Positions 39,960 to 48,518 of a stretch of 64,000 bases of DNA are shown piece by piece; position 1 is the stretch's first letter; the number at the start of each line of letters is the position of its first letter. This DNA comes from Mesorhizobium loti (GTDB lineage Bacteria > Pseudomonadota > Alphaproteobacteria > Rhizobiales > Rhizobiaceae). A model generated the notes under the pieces. The model ran no database searches and had not been told where the DNA came from. It worked only from the letters and a program-made list of their open reading frames with translations. Both the position numbers and the translations under genes were made by a program. The stretch covers positions 1 through 64,000 of the forward strand of contig NZ_PJRO01000002.1 in NCBI RefSeq assembly GCF_002858745.1, read 5' to 3'.

Positions 39960-41291
39960 TTACGCGCCGCGGCCATTGTCGGCCACTGTCGTTGCCTTGG
40001 GCCGCGAGCCGCCACCACCGCCAACCACAACCAGACGGTTGATCTTGCCTTTTTTGAACGCGGCGAGGAAGCGCTTGTAGTCCTTGAAGGCAACGCAGCC
40101 GTGCGATTCCGCGCGCCCGCCACGCAGCAGATAGGAGTGCGCCAGCAGGCCGTTGCGACCGTGCTTGACCTTGCCATCCACCGGGGTGAGGCGGATCGCC
40201 TCGACGCCATGGAACAGAGATTCACGCATCGACAGCTTGTAGGTATCGGGTGGGGTAGGGCCGCGCATTTTCTGGCCCACGTAACGCACATTGTCGGCCA
40301 TTGAGCCGATGCCGGAATGCGCCTCCAGCTTGGTTCCGTCGGGCATGGTGACGGTGGCGGAAGCGATATCGTAAACGGCGGTGCCGTTGCCTGCCCTGGC
40401 GCTTGAGCCGCCAGGCGATGAGAACAGGTTGCGGAAGGCCTGACCCAGGCCGCCGCTTTCAGAAGGATTGTCCGGCCGCGCGTAGGCAAGCACTGGCTGA
40501 GCCGGCTGGCTGATGCGCTTTGCCGGCTTGCGCACCGGTTCGTCATCGCGCTCGGGCTCTGCATCGGCGCGACGGCGGGTTTCGGGCTTGGTGGCTTCCT
40601 CCGCGCGGGGGCGGTAAGCCGGTAGCGGTGCGTTTTCAGGAACGGCAGCGAAATCGGGACCTTCGATCACTTCGCCGGAGTCGGCAAGTGCGAGCTGTTG
40701 CTCGTCGTCTGCGTCGTCTTCCTGGTCTGGCAGGACAAGACTTGCCACCAGAACTTCGCGCACGGCGGCATCGGGGGTAGGGGCGGCATCCGCGAAGCCG
40801 AGCTCCATGGTGGACGGAGCGGACAAGGCAAGTGCGACACGCGCGGCGCGTTCCGGCTCAGCAAGGCCGGGACCGAAACGGTCGGCATCCGGTATACCCA
40901 GCGCGCGTGCGAAACGCTCGTCGAGTGGGTCCTGTGGTGCATTGGCGGCGGCTAGTCTCGCAGATTTGTCGGCAGCTTCTGCCGCTGCTGCCAGTTGGCG
41001 GCGTTTGCTCCATTCGTGTGCCACCAGTGCCTGCTTGAGCCTGGAGGCAGCCTCCATCGACTGCATGCCAGCACTGGCCACGCTGATGCGTGTGGGCAGG
41101 AAATGCGCGTTGGCACGGATCGAGGTCGCGGCCGAATAAGCGCCGGCGACGGTCGCCAGCGACCAGATCGCCAGCACCGCGCCTGCCGTGGGAATGACCA
41201 CCCAGCCTGAGATCCGTGCGGAACGGGCCAGCACTGTCTTCAAACCAGAGGCGGGATCATTGCCCCGGAATTTTTCACGCACGAACGCCAT
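39960..41291 (-). CDS. Membrane-anchored DUF2778 (L,D-transpeptidase-like) protein
   Basis: The 443-residue protein has a short cytoplasmic N-terminus, one membrane segment (SGWVVIPTAGAVLAIWSLATVAGAYSA), a long charged and Pro-rich linker (about 60-290), and a C-terminal DUF2778 domain. That domain has LEAHSGIGSMADN, PTPPDTYKLS and the catalytic-type motif SHGCV with His397 and Cys399, like YkuD L,D-transpeptidases and Tlde1-type enzymes. It likely acts on peptidoglycan in the periplasm. The ATG at 41291, preceded by AAGGAAG, is chosen; an ATG at 41420 is an alternative. Confidence 0.82.
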   Translation of the reverse strand: MAFVREKFRGNDPASGLKTVLARSARISGWVVIPTAGAVLAIWSLATVAGAYSAATSIRANAHFLPTRISVASAGMQSMEAASRLKQALVAHEWSKRRQLAAAAEAADKSARLAAANAPQDPLDERFARALGIPDADRFGPGLAEPERAARVALALSAPSTMELGFADAAPTPDAAVREVLVASLVLPDQEDDADDEQQLALADSGEVIEGPDFAAVPENAPLPAYRPRAEEATKPETRRRADAEPERDDEPVRKPAKRISQPAQPVLAYARPDNPSESGGLGQAFRNLFSSPGGSSARAGNGTAVYDIASATVTMPDGTKLEAHSGIGSMADNVRYVGQKMRGPTPPDTYKLSMRESLFHGVEAIRLTPVDGKVKHGRNGLLAHSYLLRGGRAESHGCVAFKDYKRFLAAFKKGKINRLVVVGGGGGSRPKATTVADNGRGA

Positions 41292-41597
41292 ACCGACCGA
41301 ACTTCCTTCAATCGGCGCAACACGCAGAAACCGCCTTACCCATTCGCCCGCCGGAATACCGGTCGCGCGTGGCGGTCCTTTGCCGATTATCTCAAAGGAT
41401 GGACAAAGATGGTTAACCAATCCCTGTGTCGCCCCTCGTTGGATTGGAGCCCGCCGCGAAAAACCCTCCTAAAAAGGCAGGAAAGCGGCAAAATCGCTCG
41501 CTGGCAAGAATTTTCGGCCTTTGGCGTGGAAAAAATGACGCAGGGGAAGGCGGGTGAGGCGCGTTACCTTTGGTTTTTGGGAGTAAGCAGGCCATTC

Positions 41598-41613
41598 CTG
41601 ACAGATCTGTCAG
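41598..41613. promoter_or_regulatory. Perfect 16-bp palindrome upstream of an MFS gene
   Basis: CTGACAGA/TCTGTCAG is an uninterrupted perfect palindrome 52 bp before the MFS start at 41666. It resembles an operator for a dimeric repressor. It differs from the palindrome at 42905, so a different regulator is probable. Confidence 0.6.
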
Positions 41614-41665
41614 CAGATCGGGCAGACGATCAAAACGGATCTACATCCTGCCCTATATCGATCCG

Positions 41666-42874
41666 ATGACCCACAAAACAATCACCAATCCAGCCCCCTC
41701 GGAACGCGAAGATGTCGTCCCGCTGGTTTCGGTTGCTGCCATGATCGCTGCGCTGTTTGCCGGCAGCACGGCACTGACACCACTTTATGTCATCTACCGG
41801 GAGGCGTTCGGTTTCTCGCAGGTCACGCTTACTCTGGTCTACGCCATCTATGTGATCGGCAATCTGGTGGCGCTCTTGCTGTTCGGGCGTGTGTCGGACG
41901 TGATCGGCCGTCGTCCGACGGTGCTGGCTGCCGTGGCCGTGACGGTGATGAGCGCCGTGCTCTTCCTTCTCGCCCGCAACCTGGCCTCGCTGGAGATTGC
42001 CAGGGTGCTGAGCGGGCTGGGCATTGGGGTTGGCGTGGGAAGTGGTACCGCCTGGCTCAGCGAACTGATCGCGACGGAGGACAAGACTTTCGCCTCGATG
42101 ATTGCGACAGGTACGAACTTCGTTGGGCTTGGCATCGGCGCGCTGATCGCAGGGCTGCTTGCCGAATACGCACCATTGCCATTGCGGCTGACGTTTATCG
42201 TCTATCTGGCGGGGCTTGGTGTCGTGGCGGTTATGGTCTGGCGCACGCCAGAGACGGTGCGCAAGCCGGGTCATCTGGCGGACGTGTCATTCCGGCCAAG
42301 ATTGGGATTGCCGCCCGAGGTGCGGGCACATTTCGTGGCGCCTGCCGTCACCGGTTTCGGTGCGATGGCCTTGGTCGGCTTCTTTGCGGCACTTGCCCCA
42401 GGTGTGTTGGCAAGGGACCTCCACATCGCCAATCATGCTGCCGCCGGTGCACTGTTTTTCGAGTTGGCTTTAATGGCAGCGCTGACCATCGCGTTGACCG
42501 GTCGGCTGGCCAGTCGCCACGCCATGCTGGCAGCGCTGGCGTTGATGCCGCCGGCAGTGGCGCTGGTGGTGGCTGCCCAATGGTTCGGTTCGCTCAGCAT
42601 CATGCTTATCGCCACCGCGCTGTGCGGAATTGCTGCCGCGCTCGGCTATCGCGGCAGCCTGCAGGTGGTGAACCAGATCGCGCCGCCCGCGCGCCGGGCG
42701 GAGATCGCTTCGGTCTACTTCATCTGCTGTTTCTGCGGCAATGCGCTGCCGGTGGTCGGTATCGGCGTGATCTCGACGCTGGTCAACGCCACTGCCGCCA
42801 GCCTCGCTTTCGCAGGCATGATCGTGGTCTTCGCGCTGACGGCACTGGGGTTTGGAATGAAATACCGGCGGTGA
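41666..42874 (+). CDS. MFS transporter (12-TM)
   Basis: The 402-residue protein is a major facilitator with about 12 membrane segments. Features are STALTPLYVIYREAFGFSQVTLTLVYAIYVIGNLVALLLFGRVSDVIGRRP (motif A), RVLSGLGIGVGVGSGTAWLSELI and the second-half segments. The substrate cannot be told. The ATG at 41666 (MTHKTITNP) is chosen; upstream codons span the operator palindrome. The TetR gene at 42936 follows 61 bp later on the same strand and may or may not control this gene. Confidence 0.85.
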   Translation: MTHKTITNPAPSEREDVVPLVSVAAMIAALFAGSTALTPLYVIYREAFGFSQVTLTLVYAIYVIGNLVALLLFGRVSDVIGRRPTVLAAVAVTVMSAVLFLLARNLASLEIARVLSGLGIGVGVGSGTAWLSELIATEDKTFASMIATGTNFVGLGIGALIAGLLAEYAPLPLRLTFIVYLAGLGVVAVMVWRTPETVRKPGHLADVSFRPRLGLPPEVRAHFVAPAVTGFGAMALVGFFAALAPGVLARDLHIANHAAAGALFFELALMAALTIALTGRLASRHAMLAALALMPPAVALVVAAQWFGSLSIMLIATALCGIAAALGYRGSLQVVNQIAPPARRAEIASVYFICCFCGNALPVVGIGVISTLVNATAASLAFAGMIVVFALTALGFGMKYRR

Positions 42875-42904
42875 GGGGGAATCCATCGCGCAATTTGGAC
42901 TTGC

Positions 42905-42930
42905 GTACATACCATACGTACGGTATGTAC
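42905..42930. promoter_or_regulatory. 26-bp near-perfect palindrome at the TetR start
   Basis: GTACATACC-ATACGTAC-GGTATGTAC pairs at 24 of 26 positions and ends 5 bases before the TetR ATG, covering its ribosome-binding region. This is a strong candidate for an autoregulatory operator. Confidence 0.8.
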
Positions 42931-42935
42931 GGCCT

Positions 42936-43574
42936 ATGCCAAGACCAACCAAGACAAGTCCCGACCGTGGTGATGCCCGAAGCAGGCTGCTCGATGCGGC
43001 ACGCGATGTCATTCGTACCAAGGGTTTCACCGCAGCTTCCGTTGAAGATCTGTGCGAGGCGGCGGAGGTGACCAAAGGCGCATATTTCCATCATTTCAAA
43101 AGCAAGAACGCGCTCGGTATCGCCGCGGCTGAAAATTGGTCGGCCGGAACCTCGGCCTTCTTCGCCGCGGCCCCCTATCATGCGCCGGACGACCCGCTTG
43201 AGCGTGTGCTCGCCTATGTCGCGTTCCGCAAGTCGATCATCGAGGGCGAGATTGCGCAGTTCAGCTGTCTCGTCGGCACGATGGTGCAGGAGGTTTATGC
43301 GACATCCCCGGCCATTCGGGCGGCATGCGGGAGCAGCATTTTCGGTCATGCCGCCACGCTCGAGGCGGACATCGAAGCTGCCCGCGTAAAATACGGCGTT
43401 TCAGGCGGTTGGACAGCCGAGAGCTTGGCGCGACACACGCAGACCGTGCTCCAGGGTGCCTTCGTCATGGCAAAGGCCGGAAACGATCCGGCATTGGCCA
43501 GAGAAAGCCTCGACCATCTCCATCAATACATCAGGTTGCTATTCGGTCGTCCGGAGGAGGGACAAACGTCATGA
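42936..43574 (+). CDS. TetR/AcrR family regulator
   Basis: The 212-residue protein has a TetR helix-turn-helix: SRLLDAARDVIRTKGFTAASVEDLCEAAEVTKGAYFHHFKSKNAL. The C-terminal domain (about 80-205) resembles the TetR_C_16/NemR-like class but no ligand can be read. It overlaps the next gene by 4 bp, and that gene overlaps the third, so three genes form an operon behind the palindrome at 42905-42930. Confidence 0.9.
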   Translation: MPRPTKTSPDRGDARSRLLDAARDVIRTKGFTAASVEDLCEAAEVTKGAYFHHFKSKNALGIAAAENWSAGTSAFFAAAPYHAPDDPLERVLAYVAFRKSIIEGEIAQFSCLVGTMVQEVYATSPAIRAACGSSIFGHAATLEADIEAARVKYGVSGGWTAESLARHTQTVLQGAFVMAKAGNDPALARESLDHLHQYIRLLFGRPEEGQTS

Positions 43575-44101
43575 CCACCATGATTGGCTGCGCATGCGGC
43601 AAGGTTGAGCTGGAAGTCAGTTCGGCGCCGATGATGAGCGTCGAATGCTGTTGCGACAGCTGCCGCGAGGCGGGTGCGCGGCTGGAAAAGCTTCCCGGTG
43701 CCAAGCCGGTCGTGCATGCGAATGGTACGACCCCGTTCGTTTTTCACCGCAAGGATCACGTCCAGATCGTACGCGGCGCGGAATATCTGAAAGAATTCCG
43801 TCTGACGCCGCAAGCCGGAACCCGCCGGGTGGTGGCGTCCTGTTGCAACACGCCGGTCTTCCTCGAATTCAAGGGCGGGCACTGGCTCAGCCTCTATGCC
43901 GGCCTGTGGCCCGAAGGCGCGCTGCCGCCGCTCGAACTGCGGACGATGACCGCCGACCTGCCGGATGCGTCGGTGCTGCCAAACGACGTGCCGAACCTGA
44001 AGCAGCAATCGCTGGCTTTCTACTGGCGCCTTTTCCGCGCCTGGGCAGCGATGGGCTTCCGCAGTCCGAAGATCGCGGTGAACGGTGAGATCCATGCCTG
44101 A
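43571..44101 (+). CDS. GFA-like zinc-binding protein
   Basis: The 176-residue protein looks like a member of the GFA/CENP-V-type zinc fold. The cysteines are CACGK at the N-terminus, CCCDSC about 20 residues later, and SCCNTP about 95 residues along, the expected ligand layout. The central segment (IVRGAEYLKEFRLTP) and LSLYAGLWPEG fit a DUF6151-like branch. GFA proteins bind small thiol adducts, but no activity can be asserted. It overlaps the TetR gene by 4 bp and the next gene by 8 bp. Confidence 0.7.
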   Translation: MTTMIGCACGKVELEVSSAPMMSVECCCDSCREAGARLEKLPGAKPVVHANGTTPFVFHRKDHVQIVRGAEYLKEFRLTPQAGTRRVVASCCNTPVFLEFKGGHWLSLYAGLWPEGALPPLELRTMTADLPDASVLPNDVPNLKQQSLAFYWRLFRAWAAMGFRSPKIAVNGEIHA

Positions 44102-44405
44102 TCCCGCCGACAGGATAGAGATCGAAAACGTCGTCTCGCCGCATCACAAGCAGAAGGTGGACCGCGCCAAATACATGGCGATGCGCGAGGCATTGCTTGC
44201 CGTCCTGCCGGACAATCCGCCCGGCTTGACGGTGGCGGAAGCCAAGGACGCGCTGCTGCCGGATCTGTCCGAAGATCTATGGCCGGGTGGCGCGAAAGCG
44301 GGTTGGTGGCTGAAAGCCGTTCAGCTCGATCTCGAGGCAAAGGGCATCATAGGTCGCGCCGCGACGAAGCCGGTGCGTTTGTTCAGGCAAGCGGAGCGCA
44401 GGTGA
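44094..44405 (+). CDS. Small conserved protein, DUF6958-like
   Basis: The 103-residue protein (MPDPADRIEIENVVSPHHKQ...) looks like the small DUF6958 family; I am fairly but not fully sure. Visible features are the DRAKYMAMREALLAVLPDNPPGLTVAEAK segment and LWPGGAKAGWWLKAVQLDLEAKGII, which resemble a winged-helix-like fold with no membrane segment. The ATG at 44094 lies inside the preceding gene. Function is unknown; the tight TetR-GFA-like operon suggests a shared inducible response. Confidence 0.65.
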   Translation: MPDPADRIEIENVVSPHHKQKVDRAKYMAMREALLAVLPDNPPGLTVAEAKDALLPDLSEDLWPGGAKAGWWLKAVQLDLEAKGIIGRAATKPVRLFRQAERR

Positions 44406-44446
44406 TAACAGCCGCGTTGGGACTGTTTGAGGTAAGAGCTCGCCGG

Positions 44447-47152
44447 TCACACTGCCTTCACGAACCCGTCCAGCACCTTCTTCTGTCCGGCGCGGTCGAA
44501 ATCGATGGTCAGCTTGTTGCCGTCGATCGCTGCGATGTTGCCGTTGCCGAATTTCTGGTGGAACACGCGGTCGCCGACCTTGAAGGCTGACGGCGCGTCG
44601 GCAACCGATTTCGCCACCAATTCGCCCTCGATGGTGCGGCCCTTCACCGAGGTGCGACCCGCACCATAGCCGGAATCGACCTCGCCATAACCGATGCGCT
44701 CGACCTGGTGGCCGCTGCGCGTGCCCCAGTTGCGGTCGGTCGCTTCCGTGCGGTTCTGCTGCGCGCGCTGCCAACCCGGCGTGGCGTAGCTGTTGGAGAA
44801 GGAGCCCCCTTGATCGCCGCGCGCAGCCCGTCCGCCCGATGGCGAGCCGATGCTGTCGAAGCGCGAGGCGCCATACGGGTTCTGGCGCCCGGCCGAGAAG
44901 CCGCCTCTGCCGGAAGCGAAAGCCCCGCCGCCATAGGGGTTGCCATAGCCGCCGTAGCTCGAGCCATTGCCTTCCTGCACCTCGACATGTGCTTCCGGCA
45001 ATTCATCGAGGAACCGGGAAGGGATGGTCGATTGCCACAGCCCATGGATGCGGCGGTTGGAGACGAACCAGATGTGCAGGTTCTTCTTGGCGCGGGTGAC
45101 GCCGACATAAGCCAGCCGCCGCTCTTCCTCCAGGCCCGAGCGGCCGCCTTCGTCCAGCGCGCGCTGATGTGGGAAAAGGCCTTCCTCCCAGCCGGGCAGG
45201 AACACGGTTTCGAACTCCAGGCCCTTGGCCGAATGCAAGGTCATGATGGAAACGGCGTCGAGACCTTCGTTCTGCTCGGCATCCATCACCAGCGCGACAT
45301 GTTCGAGGAAGGCGCGCAGAGATTCATATTCCTCCATGGAGCGGATCAGCTCCTTGAGGTTTTCCAGCCGACCCGGCGCTTCCGCCGAGCGGTCGTTCTT
45401 CCACATGTCGGTATAGCCGCTCTCCTCGAGGATCGTCTCAGCGAGTTCGGTGTGCGGTGTGGAATCGATCAGGCTCTGCCAGCGCGCGAAGTTGGCGGCG
45501 ACTTCGCGCAGGGCTGCGCGCGGCTTAGGCTTCAGCTCGTCGCTTTCGGCAAGGCGGGCGGAAGCCTCCAGCATCGGCACGCCGAGCGCGCGGGCCGTGT
45601 CATGGATCTGGCGGATGGTGGCATCGCCCAGACCGCGTTTCGGCACATTGACGATGCGCTCGAACGCGAGATCGTCGCCGGAATTGGCGACGACGCGCAT
45701 GAAAGCCATGGCGTCGCGGATTTCCTGGCGCTCATAGAAGCGTGGACCGCCGATGACGCGGTAGTTGAGTCCGATCTCGATGAACCGGTCTTCGAAGGAG
45801 CGCATCTGGAAGGAGGCGCGCACCAGGATGGCCATATCGTTCAGCTTGTGACGATTGCGCTGATGGGCCTCTATGGCCTCACCAACGGCGCGCGCTTCCT
45901 CGTCCGAATCCCAGGCGGCATGCACGTTGACCTTGGGGTCTTCCGGGTCTGGTCGGTCGGTGAACAGCGTCTTGCCGAGGCGGCCTTCATTGTGAGCGAT
46001 GAGATGGGCGGCCGCACCCAGGATGTGGGCGGTGGAGCGGTAGTTGCGCTCAAGGCGGATGACGGTGGCGCCAGGGAAATCCTTCTCGAAGCGCAGGATG
46101 TTGTCCACCTCGGCGCCGCGCCAGCCATAGATCGACTGGTCGTCGTCGCCAACGCAACAGATATTGACCTTGTTTTCGCTCGCGCGCTGTTCCGCGCCTG
46201 ACGGCGCGGGCGCTCCGCGAGGGCCTCGCGACGGCTCGGTCGCCCGGTCGGGCTCGCGGCCTTCGGCCGTTTGCACGCTGCCTGAGCTTTTTGGCCTTTG
46301 CGCCAGAAGTCTGAGCCACATGTATTGCGCGGTGTTGGTGTCCTGGTACTCGTCGACCAGTATGTATTTGAACTTGCGATGATACTCGGCCAGCACGTCG
46401 TGATGCTGGCGGAAGATGCGGATCGGGTGCAGCAGCAGATCGCCGAAGTCGCAGGCGTTCAGCGTGGTCAGGCGCGCCTGGTAGGCGCGGTAGAGTTCGC
46501 GGCCACGGCCATTGGCAAAGGCGCGTGCGTCGCCCTCCGGGATCTCGTCGGGACCGAGGCCCTTGTTTTTCCAGCCATCGATCATCTGCGCGAAAGTGCG
46601 CGGTGCCCAGCGCTTGTCGTCCAACCCTTCGGCCTGGATCAGCTGTTTGATCAGGCGAGTGACGTCGTCAGTGTCGAGGATGGTGAAATCGGAACGCAGC
46701 CCTGCCAGTTCCGCATGTCGTCGCAACAGCTTGACGCCGATGGAGTGGAAGGTGCCCAGCCACGGCATGCCTTCGACCGCCTCGCCGACCAGAACGGCGA
46801 TGCGCTGTTTCATCTCGCGCGCGGCCTTGTTGGTGAAGGTGACGGCGAGGATCTGGCTCGGGAAGGCGCGACCGGTGGCCAGGATGTGAGCGATGCGGGT
46901 GGTGAGCACACGCGTCTTGCCGGTGCCGGCACCGGCAAGAACCAACACCGGGCCTTCGGTGGTCTCCACTGCCTGTCGCTGTTCGGGGTTGAGGCCCTTC
47001 AGATATTCGGGCGGGTTGTTGTGGCCCTGGCGCGCCGCCATGGCGCGGGCGGCGATGCCGGACGGGGCTGCCTGTGGCGAAGATGCGCGCGCAGCGTCGA
47101 AACGCGGAGCGTCGTCCTCGTCGAAGAAGGGCATGTCGTGATCGCCGGCCAT
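44447..47152 (-). CDS. uvrD: UvrD/PcrA-type DNA helicase with an in-frame insertion
   Basis: This is an SF1A 3'-5' DNA helicase for repair and replication restart. The 901-residue protein has LNPEQRQAV (Q motif), Walker A GAGTGKT at 74-80, TFTNKAAREMKQR (Ia), ILVDEYQDTN (II), VGDDDQSIYGWRGA (III), RLERNYRS (IV), MTLHSAKGLEFETVFLPG (V) and YVGVTRAKKNL (VI). The Gly/Ser-rich C-terminal linker leads to a Tudor-like end (VGDRVFHQKFGNGNIAAIDG), as in PcrA. The ATG at 47152 has GGAAG upstream. About 37 codons between motifs II and III (residues 288-324) look inserted. Confidence 0.93.
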   Translation of the reverse strand: MAGDHDMPFFDEDDAPRFDAARASSPQAAPSGIAARAMAARQGHNNPPEYLKGLNPEQRQAVETTEGPVLVLAGAGTGKTRVLTTRIAHILATGRAFPSQILAVTFTNKAAREMKQRIAVLVGEAVEGMPWLGTFHSIGVKLLRRHAELAGLRSDFTILDTDDVTRLIKQLIQAEGLDDKRWAPRTFAQMIDGWKNKGLGPDEIPEGDARAFANGRGRELYRAYQARLTTLNACDFGDLLLHPIRIFRQHHDVLAEYHRKFKYILVDEYQDTNTAQYMWLRLLAQRPKSSGSVQTAEGREPDRATEPSRGPRGAPAPSGAEQRASENKVNICCVGDDDQSIYGWRGAEVDNILRFEKDFPGATVIRLERNYRSTAHILGAAAHLIAHNEGRLGKTLFTDRPDPEDPKVNVHAAWDSDEEARAVGEAIEAHQRNRHKLNDMAILVRASFQMRSFEDRFIEIGLNYRVIGGPRFYERQEIRDAMAFMRVVANSGDDLAFERIVNVPKRGLGDATIRQIHDTARALGVPMLEASARLAESDELKPKPRAALREVAANFARWQSLIDSTPHTELAETILEESGYTDMWKNDRSAEAPGRLENLKELIRSMEEYESLRAFLEHVALVMDAEQNEGLDAVSIMTLHSAKGLEFETVFLPGWEEGLFPHQRALDEGGRSGLEEERRLAYVGVTRAKKNLHIWFVSNRRIHGLWQSTIPSRFLDELPEAHVEVQEGNGSSYGGYGNPYGGGAFASGRGGFSAGRQNPYGASRFDSIGSPSGGRAARGDQGGSFSNSYATPGWQRAQQNRTEATDRNWGTRSGHQVERIGYGEVDSGYGAGRTSVKGRTIEGELVAKSVADAPSAFKVGDRVFHQKFGNGNIAAIDGNKLTIDFDRAGQKKVLDGFVKAV
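46179..46291 (-). repeat. GC-rich in-frame insertion in uvrD
   Basis: About 113 bp of very GC-rich sequence with internal palindromes (CGCGAGG/CCTCGCG at about 46217-46231, and GGCC-TTC-GGCC at about 46258-46268) sits between helicase motifs II and III. It encodes a low-complexity Pro/Arg/Ser/Glu-rich segment unlike the rest of the protein. The exact ends are uncertain by a few codons. It may be a mobile palindromic element tolerated in frame, or a lineage-specific linker. Confidence 0.5.
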
Positions 47153-47352
47153 TTCGCTTCCGAATGTAGTGATTCGGGCGAGAAAGGCCAGCAATGTTCA
47201 CACACTGTTCCAGGATTCGGGGGCTTTTTGCTACGGTTGACGATGTGGCGCGGCATCGATAGCGTCTTGTTACGGCTTGACGCAGCCGGCAGTCCGCGCC
47301 TCGAAAAGGTATGGCGAATGCGTCGCGATGATCCAGTCTGGTCCTTGTCCCT

Positions 47353-47399
47353 GGGACGAAGGCACCGGCAATGCGGGCCCCGGTGAAGCTTTTCGTCCC
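47353..47399 (+). promoter_or_regulatory. Two-tier hairpin in the leader of the VOC gene
   Basis: Outer arms GGGACGAA (47353-47360) and TTCGTCCC (47392-47399) enclose inner arms CACCGG (47363-47368) and CCGGTG (47380-47385). It ends about 20 bases before the ATG. No T-tract follows, so it is more likely a leader structure or operator than a terminator. Confidence 0.45.
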
Positions 47400-47419
47400 G
47401 ACGAGAAGGATCGCAGAGC

Positions 47420-47977
47420 ATGCGTACATTCCTGGATGCCAAGGCGATGGCGAAAGCCATGCGCGAGGCGCTTGCCGCCAAGAACATCGAAATCCCTCAT
47501 TCCGATGCGCTGGAGGTCGTTGCCCGTCAGTTCGGACTCGAGACCTGGAACATCCTGTCCGCCCGGATCGAGCGCGGGGAGGGCGGGGTACCCGCCAGTA
47601 AGGCCGGCATCGTCTTCGAACAGGCAGTACCGATCGTGCGCATCTTCGACGTTGCCAAGGCGCACGAATTCTATCTCGGCTTCCTCGGCTTCAGCGTCGA
47701 TTGGGAGCACCGCTATGGCGACAATTTCCCGCTCTACACTCAGGTGTCGCGAGCGGACCTCAGGCTGCATCTGTCCGAACATTCCGGGGATGCCAGTCCG
47801 GGCAGCAACATGGTCGTCTATATGAGGGGTATAGCAGCCTTCCAGCGCGAGCTGGCGGCGAAGGATTATCGCTACATGAAGCCGGGACTGGAAAAAGTGG
47901 ATGACCGGCTGGAAGTAGAGGTCATCGATCCGTTCGGCAACCGCATCCGCTTCATGGAGATCGTCGGAGGCGATTGA
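47420..47977 (+). CDS. VOC superfamily (glyoxalase/bleomycin resistance-like) protein
   Basis: The 185-residue protein has an N-terminal helical domain (about 1-60, MRTFLDAKAMAKAMREALAA then SDALEVVARQFGLETWNIL), found in a class of glyoxalase-related proteins, and a C-terminal VOC domain (about 65-185). The latter includes VPIVRIFDVAKAHEFYLGFLGFSVDWEHR and IDPFGNRIRFME, as in bleomycin-resistance-like proteins. The substrate is unknown; metal ligands may be partial. A two-tier hairpin lies about 20 bp before the ATG (47353-47399). Confidence 0.82.
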   Translation: MRTFLDAKAMAKAMREALAAKNIEIPHSDALEVVARQFGLETWNILSARIERGEGGVPASKAGIVFEQAVPIVRIFDVAKAHEFYLGFLGFSVDWEHRYGDNFPLYTQVSRADLRLHLSEHSGDASPGSNMVVYMRGIAAFQRELAAKDYRYMKPGLEKVDDRLEVEVIDPFGNRIRFMEIVGGD

Positions 47978-48146
47978 TCCCCGGCGCCGGGCAGTGGTGT
48001 TTGTTGCCGGCGTTCCGAATATTTTCGGCAAGCGTTTCCTGAAATCCACAGTGGCGCCTTGTTATCGTCGCGGCGGGCGAGTTTAGTCTTTGCTCCTTTG
48101 GTGCGGTCGGTTAAGTCTGTCCGCGCCAACCATTCAAGGCGAGGCC

Positions 48147-48428
48147 ATGCAAGAACCGTTCGAACCCAAACCTCCGACCACGGTGGACGACAATTTCGAC
48201 AAGGCAGCCATTGCCGTGATCGTGGTTTTCGGTGCGCTCATCATCGGCGGCTTGATGGCGGCCAATCTGGTCTATGGCCACCGCAACGGCTTCCTCTACG
48301 CGCTGGGTGCGGCGGGTACCGCTTGGATCGCCGGCCACATGATCCTGTTCGATCTGCCGCGAGCCTATGCCATCATGGTGGCGGCGTCGTTCCTGCTCGC
48401 GCTTTTATCGACATTGGCCCTTGCCTGA
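48147..48428 (+). CDS. Small membrane protein of unknown function
   Basis: I do not recognise this 93-residue protein. The N-terminus (MQEPFEPKPPTTVDDNFDKA) is cytoplasmic-like and Pro-rich. Three hydrophobic segments follow: AIAVIVVFGALIIGGLMAANL, FLYALGAAGTAWIAGHMILF and AYAIMVAASFLLALLSTLALA. It is likely an inner-membrane protein. The ATG at 48147 is chosen because GGCGAGG lies upstream and it avoids a hydrophilic lead-in of mixed composition. Codon use is typical for the genome. Confidence 0.6.
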   Translation: MQEPFEPKPPTTVDDNFDKAAIAVIVVFGALIIGGLMAANLVYGHRNGFLYALGAAGTAWIAGHMILFDLPRAYAIMVAASFLLALLSTLALA

Positions 48429-48518
48429 TCGACTGCGCGTCGCAAGCCGCGCGGTCGATCAAAAGATTCAAGATATTGTCGGGTTTTGCTGTGAGTCGAC
48501 CGGAATCCGGTCGTGCAC

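Noticed and set aside
44708..46201. 497-codon open frame antisense to uvrD
   Set aside because: All helicase motifs lie on the minus strand; this frame has no motif.
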